A stretch of 64,000 nucleotides of DNA. It comes from Halosimplex aquaticum (lineage in GTDB: Archaea; Halobacteriota; Halobacteria; Halobacteriales; Haloarculaceae). The notes beneath the pieces were generated by a model. That model saw nothing but the letters and a program-made list of their open reading frames with translations, ran no database searches and was not told the DNA's origin. Shown here in pieces: positions 43,804-53,044 of this stretch (position 1 is its first letter; every line of letters starts with the position of its first letter). A program made the translations under genes and the position numbers. The stretch lies in contig NZ_CP118160.1 in NCBI RefSeq assembly GCF_028747785.1, positions 1 through 64,000 on the forward strand, given 5' to 3'.

Positions 43804-44652
43804 ATGAACCGCGAGGACTTGGGAACGACTCTGCGTCTCCTCAATCGCGAACGTGGGGCCGCGGATGCGTTACCGAAAAAGTCGCTTCACAAGCTCCTCT
43901 ACCGTATTGACGTCAAATCTGCCGAGCGAAATCTGGATATCTCGATCCCGTATTATTGGTATCTCTTTGGTACCGTCTCTCCAGCCACGCCCTCGACTGT
44001 CCCCTCAGCGAGTATTAACGAGCCCGGACTTGAAGATCGCCTACGTTCTGTTGTCTCAGAGGCTCTCTCTGAATATTACGAACATGGATTAGAATGGCTC
44101 ACAGACCGAATGTATGATGATGCACCGTATCAGGTTCAGCGGGATTTTCGGGAGTTAGATAAGAAAATACGAACGTTACATACGGAGTACCACGATTTCT
44201 TTGAGGTTGACCCAAGCAGAGAGTCGGTACTCAGCTCCGTCCACGACACTTTTGAATCATTTCCAAACAACCGATTTCCGGAGTATGATCGACCACTAAT
44301 CAAGTGGTATAACGCAGTCACTCGAGAACTCCATTCGCATTCTCCTGATCCCTCCAGATTGATGACGGTGAATGTAACGTTCTGGCGTATCTTTGCACTC
44401 GAGCTTGCTCAACGGCATGCCCAGGGAATGTCTCCGGAAGAGGTCCGTGGAAACCTCGGTATAACCTCGTTTGAGGAGGCTCGGAGTTCTGCGATCCAGA
44501 AACTTGACGAATTCGAAGAGGAAGACCTTGATGCGAAATTTTCTGGATTAGCGACCGAACTCGAATCTGAACGGAGTGCAGCCGACGAACTTGTTGCTCC
44601 GATTCTTGAACGCCGGGGAATTGCGCACGAAGATCTCCATCCGGGCCAATGA
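43804..44652 (+). CDS. Unknown partner gene of a PIN-domain protein
   Basis: 282 aa from ATG 43804 (MNREDLGTTLRLLNRERGAA). Helical with no known motif; an early KSLHKLLYRID resembles short winged-helix segments and the last 100 residues look like a coiled coil. Its stop overlaps the PIN gene start (ATGA), which implies coupled translation. It diverges from the nuclease-APAZ gene. Possible sensor or inhibitor for the PIN nuclease; not proven. Confidence 0.55.
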   Translation: MNREDLGTTLRLLNRERGAADALPKKSLHKLLYRIDVKSAERNLDISIPYYWYLFGTVSPATPSTVPSASINEPGLEDRLRSVVSEALSEYYEHGLEWLTDRMYDDAPYQVQRDFRELDKKIRTLHTEYHDFFEVDPSRESVLSSVHDTFESFPNNRFPEYDRPLIKWYNAVTRELHSHSPDPSRLMTVNVTFWRIFALELAQRHAQGMSPEEVRGNLGITSFEEARSSAIQKLDEFEEEDLDAKFSGLATELESERSAADELVAPILERRGIAHEDLHPGQ

Positions 44653-45446
44653 CTCGATACTTCGTAGACACTAACGTCCTCATTGGACTCACGTTTTCTC
44701 ACGACCGGTGGGCCGTAGAAGCAGAGCGTATCCTAGACGGTCATAACACGCTCTTCACGAGTGAGTTTGTAATCTACGAGTATTGCAGCCGTCCACAAGG
44801 AGCGCCTCGAGTTGTGTCCGACCCCGATCAGCTACAAGTTGACCCTGACGATACCGATGGCGTGTTCGGGACCGTTCTTGAAGACTTTCAAGAGAATGTC
44901 GAGGATAATATCCCAATGTACAATCGAGAAATCGATTTACAGCGCTACGATGGGCTTTCCTTTGAGAGTATCTTAGAGATTTTCTTCGATAATATTGAGG
45001 TTCGAAGTCAGGCCAAGCCACACTTTGTTCGGCACTTCCAGAACTACTTCTCCTCGCGTGAAATCACCCCACGGAATGCAAAACGGTGTGTCGAAGATCT
45101 TCGAGATCGTGTTCTCCACGACGCAAAGGAGCGGAAAGACGCACTAATGGATGCTGTCCACGTCATGTCGTCAACTTATGACGATCAGGAGCGCGCTCGC
45201 GGTCTAGTCAAGGAGCACATCGGAATTCAAGAGTCCCGGATTCCTCCTGTAGACTCTCAGTGGCTTCTTGACGCAATAGGGCTTGCAGAACGCGATGTGC
45301 TTCACCGTGTTGTGACCGGAGATAAGAAAGACATCGTCCGATATCAGCAACAACTGACGTCATTATTTGATGTTACAATCCTCTATATTTTGGATGAGTT
45401 TCATACTCGTTCCCAAGTCGGTCAGGATTCACACGAAATCTTCTGA
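44649..45446 (+). CDS. PIN-domain protein, probable ribonuclease
   Basis: 265 aa. Residues 1-150 fit a PIN domain: RYFVDTNVLIGLTF gives the first Asp, FVIYEYCSRP the conserved Glu; late Asp positions are ALMDAVHVMSS. PIN domains are Mg-dependent ribonucleases used by VapC-type toxins and RNA-processing enzymes. It is longer than VapC (~135 aa), with an extra C-terminal part (residues 190-265). It shares four bases with the upstream gene. Confidence 0.7.
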   Translation: MTRYFVDTNVLIGLTFSHDRWAVEAERILDGHNTLFTSEFVIYEYCSRPQGAPRVVSDPDQLQVDPDDTDGVFGTVLEDFQENVEDNIPMYNREIDLQRYDGLSFESILEIFFDNIEVRSQAKPHFVRHFQNYFSSREITPRNAKRCVEDLRDRVLHDAKERKDALMDAVHVMSSTYDDQERARGLVKEHIGIQESRIPPVDSQWLLDAIGLAERDVLHRVVTGDKKDIVRYQQQLTSLFDVTILYILDEFHTRSQVGQDSHEIF

Positions 45447-45537
45447 TTACGCAACGACTGGTTAGAAGGTACACTGTCGCCGGAGCTGAGGTCCACTCTG
45501 ACAGGAAGTACTTATGGGTGCCGTCCGGACGAAGCGT

Positions 45538-46105
45538 ATGGGACTCTTTGAGACCTTATTTAGCTCATCCACCGGGGATACTGATCCTCAGGCACAGCAA
45601 CCGAGTCAGCACGAAATCTTCCCCGAGGACAAGTACAATGTCGCATACGCTGTAGCCGCTCGGCGTGAAGAAATTCGGGCGTTAGAACACCTTCTAGAAG
45701 CGGATCAGACCTCACCTACCGCCTTGGAGGCTGAGCCTTTCCTTCAGGATATAATCGAAGATATGGAGCGGGATCGGGAATACTCCCTCCGCCTTCGCAC
45801 CTCCGGGGGAGGAGCTCGTCGACGATATCCGTGAACTCATAGAGCATTGGGACAATCAGGTAGATGAGCAGATAGGGACGATTTGGTGGCCTATCGGAGC
45901 AGATACGACGTTCAGGTTGTACCTCCATTATCTGGAACTCCGTGCTGACGCGGAGGATGACCAATTTTCGTTCCCGGAGTCTGCTGGACAGGTTCACACT
46001 CTTGTCCAGCGTGGTCTTAGTACAATGGAAGATGATGACGACTCGAAGCTCGCTGTAGTCCACAAGCGAGACATTCCTTGGGAAGAACCAACTGAGGACA
46101 GCTGA
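45538..46105 (+). pseudogene. Hypothetical protein, one frameshift
   Basis: From ATG 45538 (MGLFETLFSSSTGDTDPQAQ) the frame runs to about 45800, then the sequence continues in another frame as EELVDDIRELIEHWDNQVDE and ends at 46105. The combined acidic protein is ~188 aa with no known domain. The stop falls two bases before the TA at the left end of IS630 copy 2, so the gene end is intact. Confidence 0.5.
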
Positions 46106-46154
46106 TCTATAGTAGCCGTTAGAACTTTCCGCTCAGAGAGTGTTGCTGTGATCA

Positions 46155-46679
46155 ATGGACCACCTCGACGAGATCTCCGTCGAAGACCTCCAAGACGCCC
46201 TCGACAACGTCGAGGGAAACAAGCCGACACAACGGTTGTTAGCCGCAATTGCGTACAAAAACGGCGTAACGCAATCCGAACTTGCAGAGTGGCACGACAC
46301 CGGTCGAAGAACGATCTACAGCTGGCTGATGCGATTTGATACGGACGAACCGCTTGAGCAAGCTGTGTCTGATGATCATCGATCCGGGAGAAAACGAAAA
46401 CTCTCAGAATCACAGCAAGAAGAGTTCGAACAAGCCGTGCACGAACCGCCCGAAGAGGCCGGGATCGACGCGCCGGCGTGGACGCCGGCGCTCGTCCAGG
46501 AATTTCTCGAAGACGCCTACGATGTCGAGTACTCCTATCCGAGCTGCCGGCGGCTGTTGAAAGAAGCTGGATTGAGTTATCAAAAACCACGCCGCACAGC
46601 CGCCGAAGCTGAAGAATCCGACCAAGAAGAGTTCCACGACGAGATCAAAAAAAGCGAGCGGAGATGGACGCCAAAATAG
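46155..46679 (+). CDS. IS630 transposase, DNA-binding part (orfA), copy 2
   Basis: 174 aa, helix-turn-helix KNGVTQSELAEWHDTGRRTI, colinear with copy 1. The frame ends past an AAAAAAAG run at 46646-46653, the same slippery context, 16 bases into orfB. Confidence 0.88.
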   Translation: MDHLDEISVEDLQDALDNVEGNKPTQRLLAAIAYKNGVTQSELAEWHDTGRRTIYSWLMRFDTDEPLEQAVSDDHRSGRKRKLSESQQEEFEQAVHEPPEEAGIDAPAWTPALVQEFLEDAYDVEYSYPSCRRLLKEAGLSYQKPRRTAAEAEESDQEEFHDEIKKSERRWTPK

Positions 46680-47155
46680 TCTGTATCGATCAGACGAAGA
46701 AATCGGTGCAAGTCGAGCCGCGTGCCGCGTGGTTTCCGCGCGGCACGCGGCCGAGCGCCGAATTGTCCGGCCAACGCGACTGGACGTGTCTGCTCGGCGC
46801 AATCACCGAAGACGGTGACTGTTTTTTCTCACGGTTCACCGAGTACGTCACCGCCGATCATGCAAAACATTTCATTCTCGCGTTATGCGAAGAATTCGAA
46901 GAAGACTTGATCGTCGTATTAGATGGTGCGCCGTACTTCCAGGCGTCGGCCGTCACGGACCTAGCGGCCCGTGACGACCTCGCCTTCGTCACGTTACCGG
47001 CGTATTCGCCGGAACTCAACCCTGTCGAAGAGTGCTGGCGACAACTCCAAAACGCTCTCAGCAACCGGTTCTTCGACTCGCTTGAGCAACTGACCACCGC
47101 GATCGATACTGCTCTCGACCAACTGTCGCTTCCAAAGGTGAGCAATTATTTCTAA
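46664..47155 (+). CDS. IS630 transposase, DDE part (orfB), copy 2
   Basis: 163 aa with CIDQTKKSVQ, VVLDGAPYFQ and LPAYSPELNPVEECW, the three acidic motifs of the IS630 group. Intact and overlapping orfA, so the element may be active if frameshifting occurs. Confidence 0.88.
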   Translation: MDAKIVCIDQTKKSVQVEPRAAWFPRGTRPSAELSGQRDWTCLLGAITEDGDCFFSRFTEYVTADHAKHFILALCEEFEEDLIVVLDGAPYFQASAVTDLAARDDLAFVTLPAYSPELNPVEECWRQLQNALSNRFFDSLEQLTTAIDTALDQLSLPKVSNYF

Positions 47156-47220
47156 CGTCCACTATAGTTCGCTCCTTCTCAAAGAGACCGATTAATTGTA
47201 TCCAGTATCAAAACCCAGCT

Positions 47221-47655
47221 ATGGTAGAAATCTCAGACTCCCTGTGTTCGCTGTTCACTGCGAAAATTAAGGAGGAGGATGGCACATTCGTCATCGAGAT
47301 TCCTCCGAGTGAGATCAAGCATGGGGCGCTGACTGTTGATGAAACGTACCGCATCGCTCTTCTTGATTCATCCTCCGAAGCTGAATCAACATCTCCACAG
47401 AGCCCACGGCATCCCTCCTCTCAGGGGAACACGAGCAACGATTCATCTGGTCCTCCTGTTGATGAGGGAGAAGTGCGCGACGTGACAATCGAAACCGTCG
47501 GTGATCAAGGAGACGGTATTGCGAAAGTCGAACGGGGGTACGTCGTGATCGTTCCCGGCGCTCAACCCGGCGACGAGCCAACAGTCGAAATCGAACAAGT
47601 TCAGGAGAACGTCGCGTTTGCGAGCATCGTCGGTAGCGATCCGCGAGCACTCTAA
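47221..47655 (+). CDS. TRAM-domain protein
   Basis: 144 aa. The C-terminal 60 residues (from VDEGEVRDVTIETVGDQGDG) are a TRAM beta-barrel, an RNA-binding fold common in archaea, with GIAKVERGYVVIVPGAQPGD. The N-terminal part is small and is joined by a Ser/Pro-rich linker (residues 58-85). Archaeal TRAM proteins act as RNA chaperones. Its start is 55 bases after IS630 copy 2; it looks complete. Confidence 0.8.
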   Translation: MVEISDSLCSLFTAKIKEEDGTFVIEIPPSEIKHGALTVDETYRIALLDSSSEAESTSPQSPRHPSSQGNTSNDSSGPPVDEGEVRDVTIETVGDQGDGIAKVERGYVVIVPGAQPGDEPTVEIEQVQENVAFASIVGSDPRAL

Positions 47656-47778
47656 CCCATTTCCCTTCTGTGGATCAGTCTTCTTCTCGGTAAACCATCG
47701 GTGTGAGAAGGCTCCGTTCGAGTTTGTCTGATGGAGGTGGTTCTGAAAGTCACGTCACGTTTTCTTCACGCGTTCGCG

Positions 47779-48084
47779 ATGGCACAACCTTCCAAGGCCG
47801 AAATTCAATTTATGACAAAGGAACCGATTGAGGTACTCGATGACCTGGCCGACCAGGTCGCCGATGAGTTCGAGGCGTATAGACAGCCGGACGAATTCAA
47901 GGATGTCTCGCTCGTGATTGAGAACAGCGACAAGGAGCGACCGACGCTGATCGTCCACGTCGATAGGGAGGATGCGGAGTCCCTTGCCGACCGTATTGAT
48001 GAGTTCCTCCGCGAGCACGGCGCTCGAACTGAACGGGAACGACACTCAGCTACGGATGTCCGTGTGTTAGCGACGGTCGACTGA
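47779..48084 (+). CDS. Hypothetical small acidic protein
   Basis: 101 aa from ATG 47779 (MAQPSKAEIQFMTKEPIEVL). A regular strand-helix-strand pattern (SLVIENSDKERPTLIVHVDR) suggests a small ferredoxin-like fold. No family recognised. An upstream ATG at 47731 would add 16 residues of unlike composition. Confidence 0.45.
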   Translation: MAQPSKAEIQFMTKEPIEVLDDLADQVADEFEAYRQPDEFKDVSLVIENSDKERPTLIVHVDREDAESLADRIDEFLREHGARTERERHSATDVRVLATVD

Positions 48085-48167
48085 CACCGCCCCTCCAATT
48101 TTTTGACTGACTGCAAGCACCGCTGAAGTCCCTATCTTCACTTCCGATCAAGGGGGTCCCGACCGCT

Positions 48168-48863
48168 TCAGCTCAGGTAGTCAATCTGTGCAGACAGATA
48201 CTCTTGGAGAGCGGTGACCGTTTCTTCTGAGACAGCTGAGGCCCCGAAGTCACTCCGAAATCCGTGTTTGAGTTCGTCGCTCTCCAAGATCTCCAGACCA
48301 CGCTCAAGTTGCTCCCGGAGCGCATCGTCGTCCCCTCGCCGTAGGTGGGGTGTGACAGCGTCGAGGTCGATCTCTTCAGCCACTGCCAGGACGTCTCGGA
48401 GATCCGTTTCTCGGCCACTGTGGAGCTTTGCCGCGACGAGGACTGCCCCATCGATGACTCTGGCCGTTGTCGTCACTGTGCCCCCGCTCACCTCCTGTTG
48501 GTGGCTGTGGTCGTACAGGTAGTCGAACGACCACTGTGCCTCAGTCTGGCGACACCCAAGGCCGTTCACCAGGAGATCGAAGCCGATCGGTTGTTGCGGC
48601 GTGAGTCGCTTCTCGTACTCGATCACTTCGGTGTCGTAGAACCACTCCTTGGCGTGGCTGTCCGTTTCCTCGAAGTCCCGACGTTCGAGGAATCGGACGA
48701 ACTCGGCCTTGGAGTCCGGTGCGACGACGATATCGAGGTCCGTAGAGAAGCGTGCGTTGAACGCTGAGACTGCGTAGCCACCGACGAGAACGTACTCGTG
48801 GCCTTCTTGGGTGAGCTCTTCGAGCAGTTCGATGAGTGCGTCACTTCGATTGTTGAAGCTCAT
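48168..48863 (-). CDS. Nucleotidyltransferase toxin-like protein (AbiEii/MNT type)
   Basis: 231 aa. The pol-beta nucleotidyltransferase signature is clear: VLVGGYAVSAFNARFSTDLD then IVV, giving GG-x-DxD in residues 25-45; a third Asp may lie in PIGFDLLVNG. C-terminal helical part. It overlaps the winged-helix gene upstream by four bases (ATGA). The arrangement matches toxin-antitoxin pairs in which the enzyme adds nucleotides or AMP to tRNA or protein. A paralogue of the antitoxin partner is at 11.5 kb without such an enzyme. Confidence 0.78.
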   Translation of the reverse strand: MSFNNRSDALIELLEELTQEGHEYVLVGGYAVSAFNARFSTDLDIVVAPDSKAEFVRFLERRDFEETDSHAKEWFYDTEVIEYEKRLTPQQPIGFDLLVNGLGCRQTEAQWSFDYLYDHSHQQEVSGGTVTTTARVIDGAVLVAAKLHSGRETDLRDVLAVAEEIDLDAVTPHLRRGDDDALREQLERGLEILESDELKHGFRSDFGASAVSEETVTALQEYLSAQIDYLS

Positions 48864-49534
48864 GGCTGTGCCCGTTCCGTCTCTCGATACGTGACGCCGA
48901 GGTCGAGGTCCTCGTACATCCGGTCGAGCATCGCCAGCGCCGACTGGAACTGGGCGTAGTTCTCGCGCATGTACTCGATCGTCTCTGCTCTCGGTATCAC
49001 CGGGTACCCCTCGACGTATCCGATGTCGAGTGACGGGCGTGGCTCGAGGACCATCTGTAGCGGTCCGTTAAGCTCGTCTCGGGGCTGTCGTTCGAATGCG
49101 GTCGGGAGGTCGAAGGACTCGAAGAACCCCTCCCAGGCGTCGACGTCCTGCTCACGAACCGCCAGGAACAGTGGATAGTCGTCGGGCTCGCGACCGACCT
49201 GGTAGCCGCCCTGAGTCCACACGTAGACGGCGTCGATCCGCGTGAACGCGAACGACCAGTCACCGAATTGTGGGATGACGTACGTTTCCTCGATGGAGGG
49301 TGGACTGACGCCGGCGCTGGCAGCGACGAGCTCGAGCGCTGCGTCGCGTACGCGCTCGTCGACGACAGTGAGGCCGTCGTCATATGAAACGTAGCCTGCG
49401 TCTTCCAGCCGATTGACGGCCTGTCTCACTGTCTCGTAGGGCGTGTGGAGGTGTTGGGCGACACGGCGGATGGAGTCACCACTCTCGATGGTGAGGATGA
49501 CCTGCGCCGCGGTGTCGTCGAGAACCTCATACAT
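48860..49534 (-). CDS. Winged-helix antitoxin-like protein paired with the nucleotidyltransferase
   Basis: 224 aa from ATG 49534 (MYEVLDDTAAQVILTI). N-terminal winged helix with GDSIRRVAQHLHTPYETVRQ; C-terminal domain with IDAVYVWTQGGYQVGREPDD. Same length and about 60% identical by eye to the orphan at 11458-12132. The upstream open frame (27 more codons) lacks a good start. An inverted repeat GTTACC-N8-GGTAAC lies 7 bases upstream, suggesting self-repression, as usual for such antitoxins. Confidence 0.78.
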   Translation of the reverse strand: MYEVLDDTAAQVILTIESGDSIRRVAQHLHTPYETVRQAVNRLEDAGYVSYDDGLTVVDERVRDAALELVAASAGVSPPSIEETYVIPQFGDWSFAFTRIDAVYVWTQGGYQVGREPDDYPLFLAVREQDVDAWEGFFESFDLPTAFERQPRDELNGPLQMVLEPRPSLDIGYVEGYPVIPRAETIEYMRENYAQFQSALAMLDRMYEDLDLGVTYRETERAQP

Positions 49535-49540
49535 CTGGTG

Positions 49541-49560
49541 GTTACCAATAATCCGGTAAC
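49541..49560. promoter_or_regulatory. Inverted repeat at the toxin-antitoxin promoter
   Basis: GTTACC (49541-49546) and GGTAAC (49555-49560) separated by 8 bases, immediately upstream of the antitoxin start. Likely operator for the winged-helix protein. The orphan paralogue at 11.5 kb has only a weak CCAA/TTGG pair at the same position. Confidence 0.5.
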
Positions 49561-49639
49561 AGTTAAAAGTCTTACTAGAGGACGGGGTAGAACGGCTCTG
49601 TCTGAGTTCTATCACTCAGGACTCTCCCATTGAATGACT

Positions 49640-50010
49640 GAAGAATGTAGATCTCATAGCCAATCTGCATAATGTGGATAATGTAGATAATGCAAATTGG
49701 GCTTCTTCAATTGGTTCGTGTGGGTGGCAAAGATTGTGATGAATATGTATGAAATGCTGATAATCTAAATTATGTAGATTGCGTAGGGTCGACGGTGATT
49801 ATGCCAATTGAGATTGTGCCAACAATCTACGTAATGTACAAAATGTAGATTGTGGGGATGGCGTACGCAATCTGTCTGACACAGAATTAAGATGGACGAG
49901 CTTCATTGACCGCGTATGACCAGTGCAAAACGTACATTATCGACAAAACTCGCGCAACCTTTAACATCTACCCAATGTACATTACCTACAAAATGTACAA
50001 AATCCGCTTC
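49640..50010. repeat. Iteron-like repeats upstream of parA, probable centromere
   Basis: AT-rich for this window. AATGTAGAT and variants occur at about 49644, 49679, 49771 and 49842; AATGTAC(A) at about 49833, 49974 and 49993, with the reverse GTACATT at 49932 and 49978. The motif is also present once beyond the operon (GTACATTATGCAGATTGTG at 51425). Iterons beside a ParA operon usually serve as partition site and operator. Confidence 0.65.
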
Positions 50011-50027
50011 TTACGGGGTGCTGAGCT

Positions 50028-50900
50028 ATGAGTGCTGACGAGTTTGAAGGGCTCCCCGGAGCAGCTGTCTCGTTGCTCAAGGGAGGGGTAGGGAAATCCA
50101 CGATCGCGCTCAACATCGCTGATCGACTCGCTGCTCGTGGCCATGAGACGGTACTATTGGATCTGGATAAGGACGGGCACATGACGACCCAGTTGGGATA
50201 CGACGATGCGTACGACCGAGATGCGAACCTCGGTGACGCCCTTATCGATGGTGAGGACCCCGAAGACCTGCTTATCGAGACGGACTTCGGCGTTCACCTC
50301 CTCCCGTCGAGTAACGAGCTCGAGAATGTTGAGACGAGGCTGAAGGACGAACGGTTCGCAGACGTGAAGCTTCGGCGGAACGTTGTCGATCCGCTCATTC
50401 AAAATGGATACGACTACGTGATAATTGATGCCGCAGGCGGCCGTGGGAAACTCTCCGACAACGCCCTCATCGCCGTCCAGCGCGTCATAATCCCGCTAAT
50501 CCCGCGTGCTGGCTCGATCAACGGCCTCAATAAGATGATTGAACGCCAGATCTCCCCAATCCGGCAGAATATCGGGTTGGATATCCTCGCAGTCACTCCG
50601 AATATGATTCGCGAAACAATGGGACAACGCAACGAGCATCGGACTCTCGTTGAAAATCTCAACCGAGAGTTCGGTTCGTTCGTCCCTGAGTACGCTCGTG
50701 TGGACCCGGAGATCTTTGATGCCCTCGATGATTCGGGACGCACCATCGATAATATCCCGAAGCCGGGGATTCGCGAACGGACCGCAATTTCCCGCGCCTT
50801 CAAGCAAGGAATGCCCGTCTCGAAGTTCGACGAAGATTGCGACCAGATCCCGAATTTCGACCACTTAGCGGACCTCGTGGAGGAACACAGCTATGCCTAA
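50028..50900 (+). CDS. parA: ParA-family partition ATPase
   Basis: 290 aa. Deviant Walker A LKGGVGKST (about residue 18), switch DLDKDGHMTTQLG and Walker B YVIIDAAGG. Such ATPases move plasmid copies apart with a DNA-binding partner. The next gene overlaps by 8 bases, and iteron-like repeats lie just upstream, completing a partition cassette. ATG 50028. Confidence 0.9.
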   Translation: MSADEFEGLPGAAVSLLKGGVGKSTIALNIADRLAARGHETVLLDLDKDGHMTTQLGYDDAYDRDANLGDALIDGEDPEDLLIETDFGVHLLPSSNELENVETRLKDERFADVKLRRNVVDPLIQNGYDYVIIDAAGGRGKLSDNALIAVQRVIIPLIPRAGSINGLNKMIERQISPIRQNIGLDILAVTPNMIRETMGQRNEHRTLVENLNREFGSFVPEYARVDPEIFDALDDSGRTIDNIPKPGIRERTAISRAFKQGMPVSKFDEDCDQIPNFDHLADLVEEHSYA

Positions 50901-51378
50901 TGAGGACGACCGTTTCGGGGACGTCGCTGAACAGCTCAAACAAACGGAGGAAGGAGCCGAATCGGATGACGACGAACGTACTGACACCCAGGATGAACTG
51001 CAACCGGATGAAGAGATAACTACTGAGGACACAGAGTCGGAGACTGAGTCCATTCCTGAGCAGGATGAGGAGGATGTGGACGAATCCACCGGTGGACCGG
51101 CCTTCTCCTTTGATGAGACCGATATGCACGGCTTCTATGTCCGGGAGGACACGTGGGATGGCGTCACCCGGATGCGATCATCGGTAACTGCTGTGTGCTC
51201 TATGTTTGATGTTCCCGAATTTGAGGGAAGAGAGTTTCAAGATGCGTGTCTCCGGGTAATTGCGGACCACGGTGATGAGGTCGCCCTCCAGATCCTCCGG
51301 GAGCGTGGTATCGAAGCCGATGAGGAACGTGTTCAGGAAGTTGTGGAGATGCTGAGCGAGCAAGCTACGAACGACTAA
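50893..51378 (+). CDS. Partner protein of ParA, probable centromere-binding protein
   Basis: 161 aa. Residues 1-75 are an acidic disordered region; residues 80-161 form a helical domain (HGFYVREDTWDGVTRMRSSV and onwards). Overlap with parA and position make it the likely ParB-type adaptor, though no ParB N-terminal motif is seen. The repeats at 49.6-50.0 kb are the expected binding site. Confidence 0.65.
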   Translation: MPNEDDRFGDVAEQLKQTEEGAESDDDERTDTQDELQPDEEITTEDTESETESIPEQDEEDVDESTGGPAFSFDETDMHGFYVREDTWDGVTRMRSSVTAVCSMFDVPEFEGREFQDACLRVIADHGDEVALQILRERGIEADEERVQEVVEMLSEQATND

Positions 51379-51736
51379 CATTGGATTTGGGTGATTTCCC
51401 TCATCATTCAGATTTCGTGCGCATTGTACATTATGCAGATTGTGTAGCAAGCTATCTGCTTGCAGTCTCGCGATTATTCTCGGAACCGGGTCCGAACGGC
51501 GGTCGCGCAGAAGTTGAGACTGGAGCTCTCAATGCATACGCATTCAGCACACATAATCCCGAACGTGGATTTTACTTCAGACAGTTTCGTCGATGTACTC
51601 GTCTTTCTAGCGCACTGATTCGGGATTCAAATCGGTGGTGTTGAGGCTACACCGAGGGTCTAAGATGATTCTACAGTTGCGAATGGTTCCGTCGAGGAAA
51701 ACATATTAGTATTTGCTTGTATAAGCTGAACCTGAT
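51379..51736. other. Non-coding gap with one iteron-like copy
   Basis: One partition-type repeat lies at 51425-51443; no gene is seen in the rest. A TATTAGTATTTGC segment at about 51705 may be the promoter of the arsR gene that follows. Confidence 0.4.
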
Positions 51737-52096
51737 ATGGTAGAGGACGCGATCGTTGACGGAACCGCGGAAGGGACTGCTCCCTGCTGTGCACCGCCCG
51801 GTGATGTTGACTCAGATACGATGGCGACGGATCTCCAAGTGCTGACCGCGATGGGGAACGACACGCGATACGAGCTGCTTCGCCGAATCGCGAACGCCGA
51901 CGACGGCGTCTGCGTCTGTGATCTCGAAGCCGCAGTCGGCGTCAGTCAAAGTGCCGTCAGCCAAGCACTCTCTCGCTTGTACACCGCACAATTGGTCACG
52001 CGCCGCAAGGAGGGGTCTTGGCGGTACTACGAAACGACTGAAACGACCTCAGCCCTCCTCGAAACGCTCGACGACCTGCGAGGAACCTATGAGTAA
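51737..52096 (+). CDS. arsR: ArsR-family arsenic-responsive repressor
   Basis: 119 aa. Winged helix with GVCVCDLEAAVGVSQSAVSQ, containing the metal-sensing Cys pair in the recognition region; an extra N-terminal CCAPP could take part in As(III) binding. It overlaps arsM by 8 bases. Halobacterium NRC-1 has a similar arsR2-M pair on plasmid pNRC100, known to respond to arsenite. Confidence 0.88.
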   Translation: MVEDAIVDGTAEGTAPCCAPPGDVDSDTMATDLQVLTAMGNDTRYELLRRIANADDGVCVCDLEAAVGVSQSAVSQALSRLYTAQLVTRRKEGSWRYYETTETTSALLETLDDLRGTYE

Positions 52097-52934
52097 CGAT
52101 ACTGAGACAGCGACCGGTGACCCCGATCCCGAGGAGACTCGTCAGATGGTGCGCGAACGCTACGGGACTATCGCTTCGGATGACCAAGACTGCTGTGGCG
52201 ATGTCGGCATCGATGTCACCGACGACGGTGGGTGCTGTGACGGCGACACGGACGTGACCGGGAGCGAACGCCTCGGCTACGACGCGGACGACGTCGCGTC
52301 CGTCGCCGACGGTGCGGACCTCGGCCTCGGGTGTGGAAACCCGAAAGCGTTCGCCGAGATGACGCCCGGCGAGATAGTGCTCGACCTTGGCTCCGGTGCG
52401 GGCTTCGACTGCTTCCTCGCTGCACAGGAGGTTGACCCGGACGGACACGTCATCGGTGTCGACATGACCCCGGAGATGGTCTCAAAAGCGAGAGAGAACG
52501 TGACGAAGAACGACGCCGACAACGTCGAGTTTCGTCTCGGCGAGATTAGTCATCTCCCCGTTGCTGACGCAACCGTCGACGTCGTCATCTCGAACTGCGT
52601 CGTCAATCTCGCCCCGGAAAAACAGCGCGTGTTTGATGACGCCTACCGGGTCCTCAAGCCCGGCGGCCGCCTCGCCATTTCAGACGTCGTCCAAACCGCG
52701 CCGTTCCCGGACGATGTCAAGATGGATCCGGACTCGCTGACTGGCTGCGTCGCTGGGGCCTCAACGGTCGACGCCCTCGAAGCGATGCTCGACAGTGCCG
52801 GCTTCGAAGCAATCGAGATAGAGCCCAAGGACGAGAGCACCGAGTTCATCAGTGACTGGGATGCGAACCGGGACCTCGGTGACTACCTCGTATCTGCAAC
52901 CATCGAGGCCCGGAGACCACCTCGCGACGTCTGA
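52089..52934 (+). CDS. arsM: Arsenite S-adenosylmethionine methyltransferase
   Basis: 281 aa. SAM-binding motif VLDLGSGAGFDCFLAA and the As(III)-binding Cys positions GLGCGNP, ISNCVVNL and LTGCVAGA are all present. It methylates As(III) to mono-, di- and trimethyl forms. N-terminal Cys-rich part has CCGD and CCDG pairs (residues 36-55). Overlaps arsR, so the two are one transcription unit. Confidence 0.93.
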   Translation: MSNDTETATGDPDPEETRQMVRERYGTIASDDQDCCGDVGIDVTDDGGCCDGDTDVTGSERLGYDADDVASVADGADLGLGCGNPKAFAEMTPGEIVLDLGSGAGFDCFLAAQEVDPDGHVIGVDMTPEMVSKARENVTKNDADNVEFRLGEISHLPVADATVDVVISNCVVNLAPEKQRVFDDAYRVLKPGGRLAISDVVQTAPFPDDVKMDPDSLTGCVAGASTVDALEAMLDSAGFEAIEIEPKDESTEFISDWDANRDLGDYLVSATIEARRPPRDV

Positions 52935-53044
52935 CTCACTTCGAGTACTGCTGGGTTCGACTACTCAAGCATTCTTGCAGGCGAATTAACCGAACCCCTA
53001 CGAATCATCAAACCGATCGAGAACCGTCTGATCTCGATATTGAA

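Larger units (their letters stand above)
46110..47164 (+). mobile_element. IS630-type element, copy 2
   Basis: 1,055 bp between TA dinucleotides (46108-46109 and 47165-47166), the same length as copy 1. Left end TAGTAGCCGTTAGAA, right end TTCTAACGTCCACTA. The two copies are opposite in orientation and about 3.4 kb apart, flanking the PIN gene pair. They differ clearly in sequence, so they came in separately. Confidence 0.9.
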
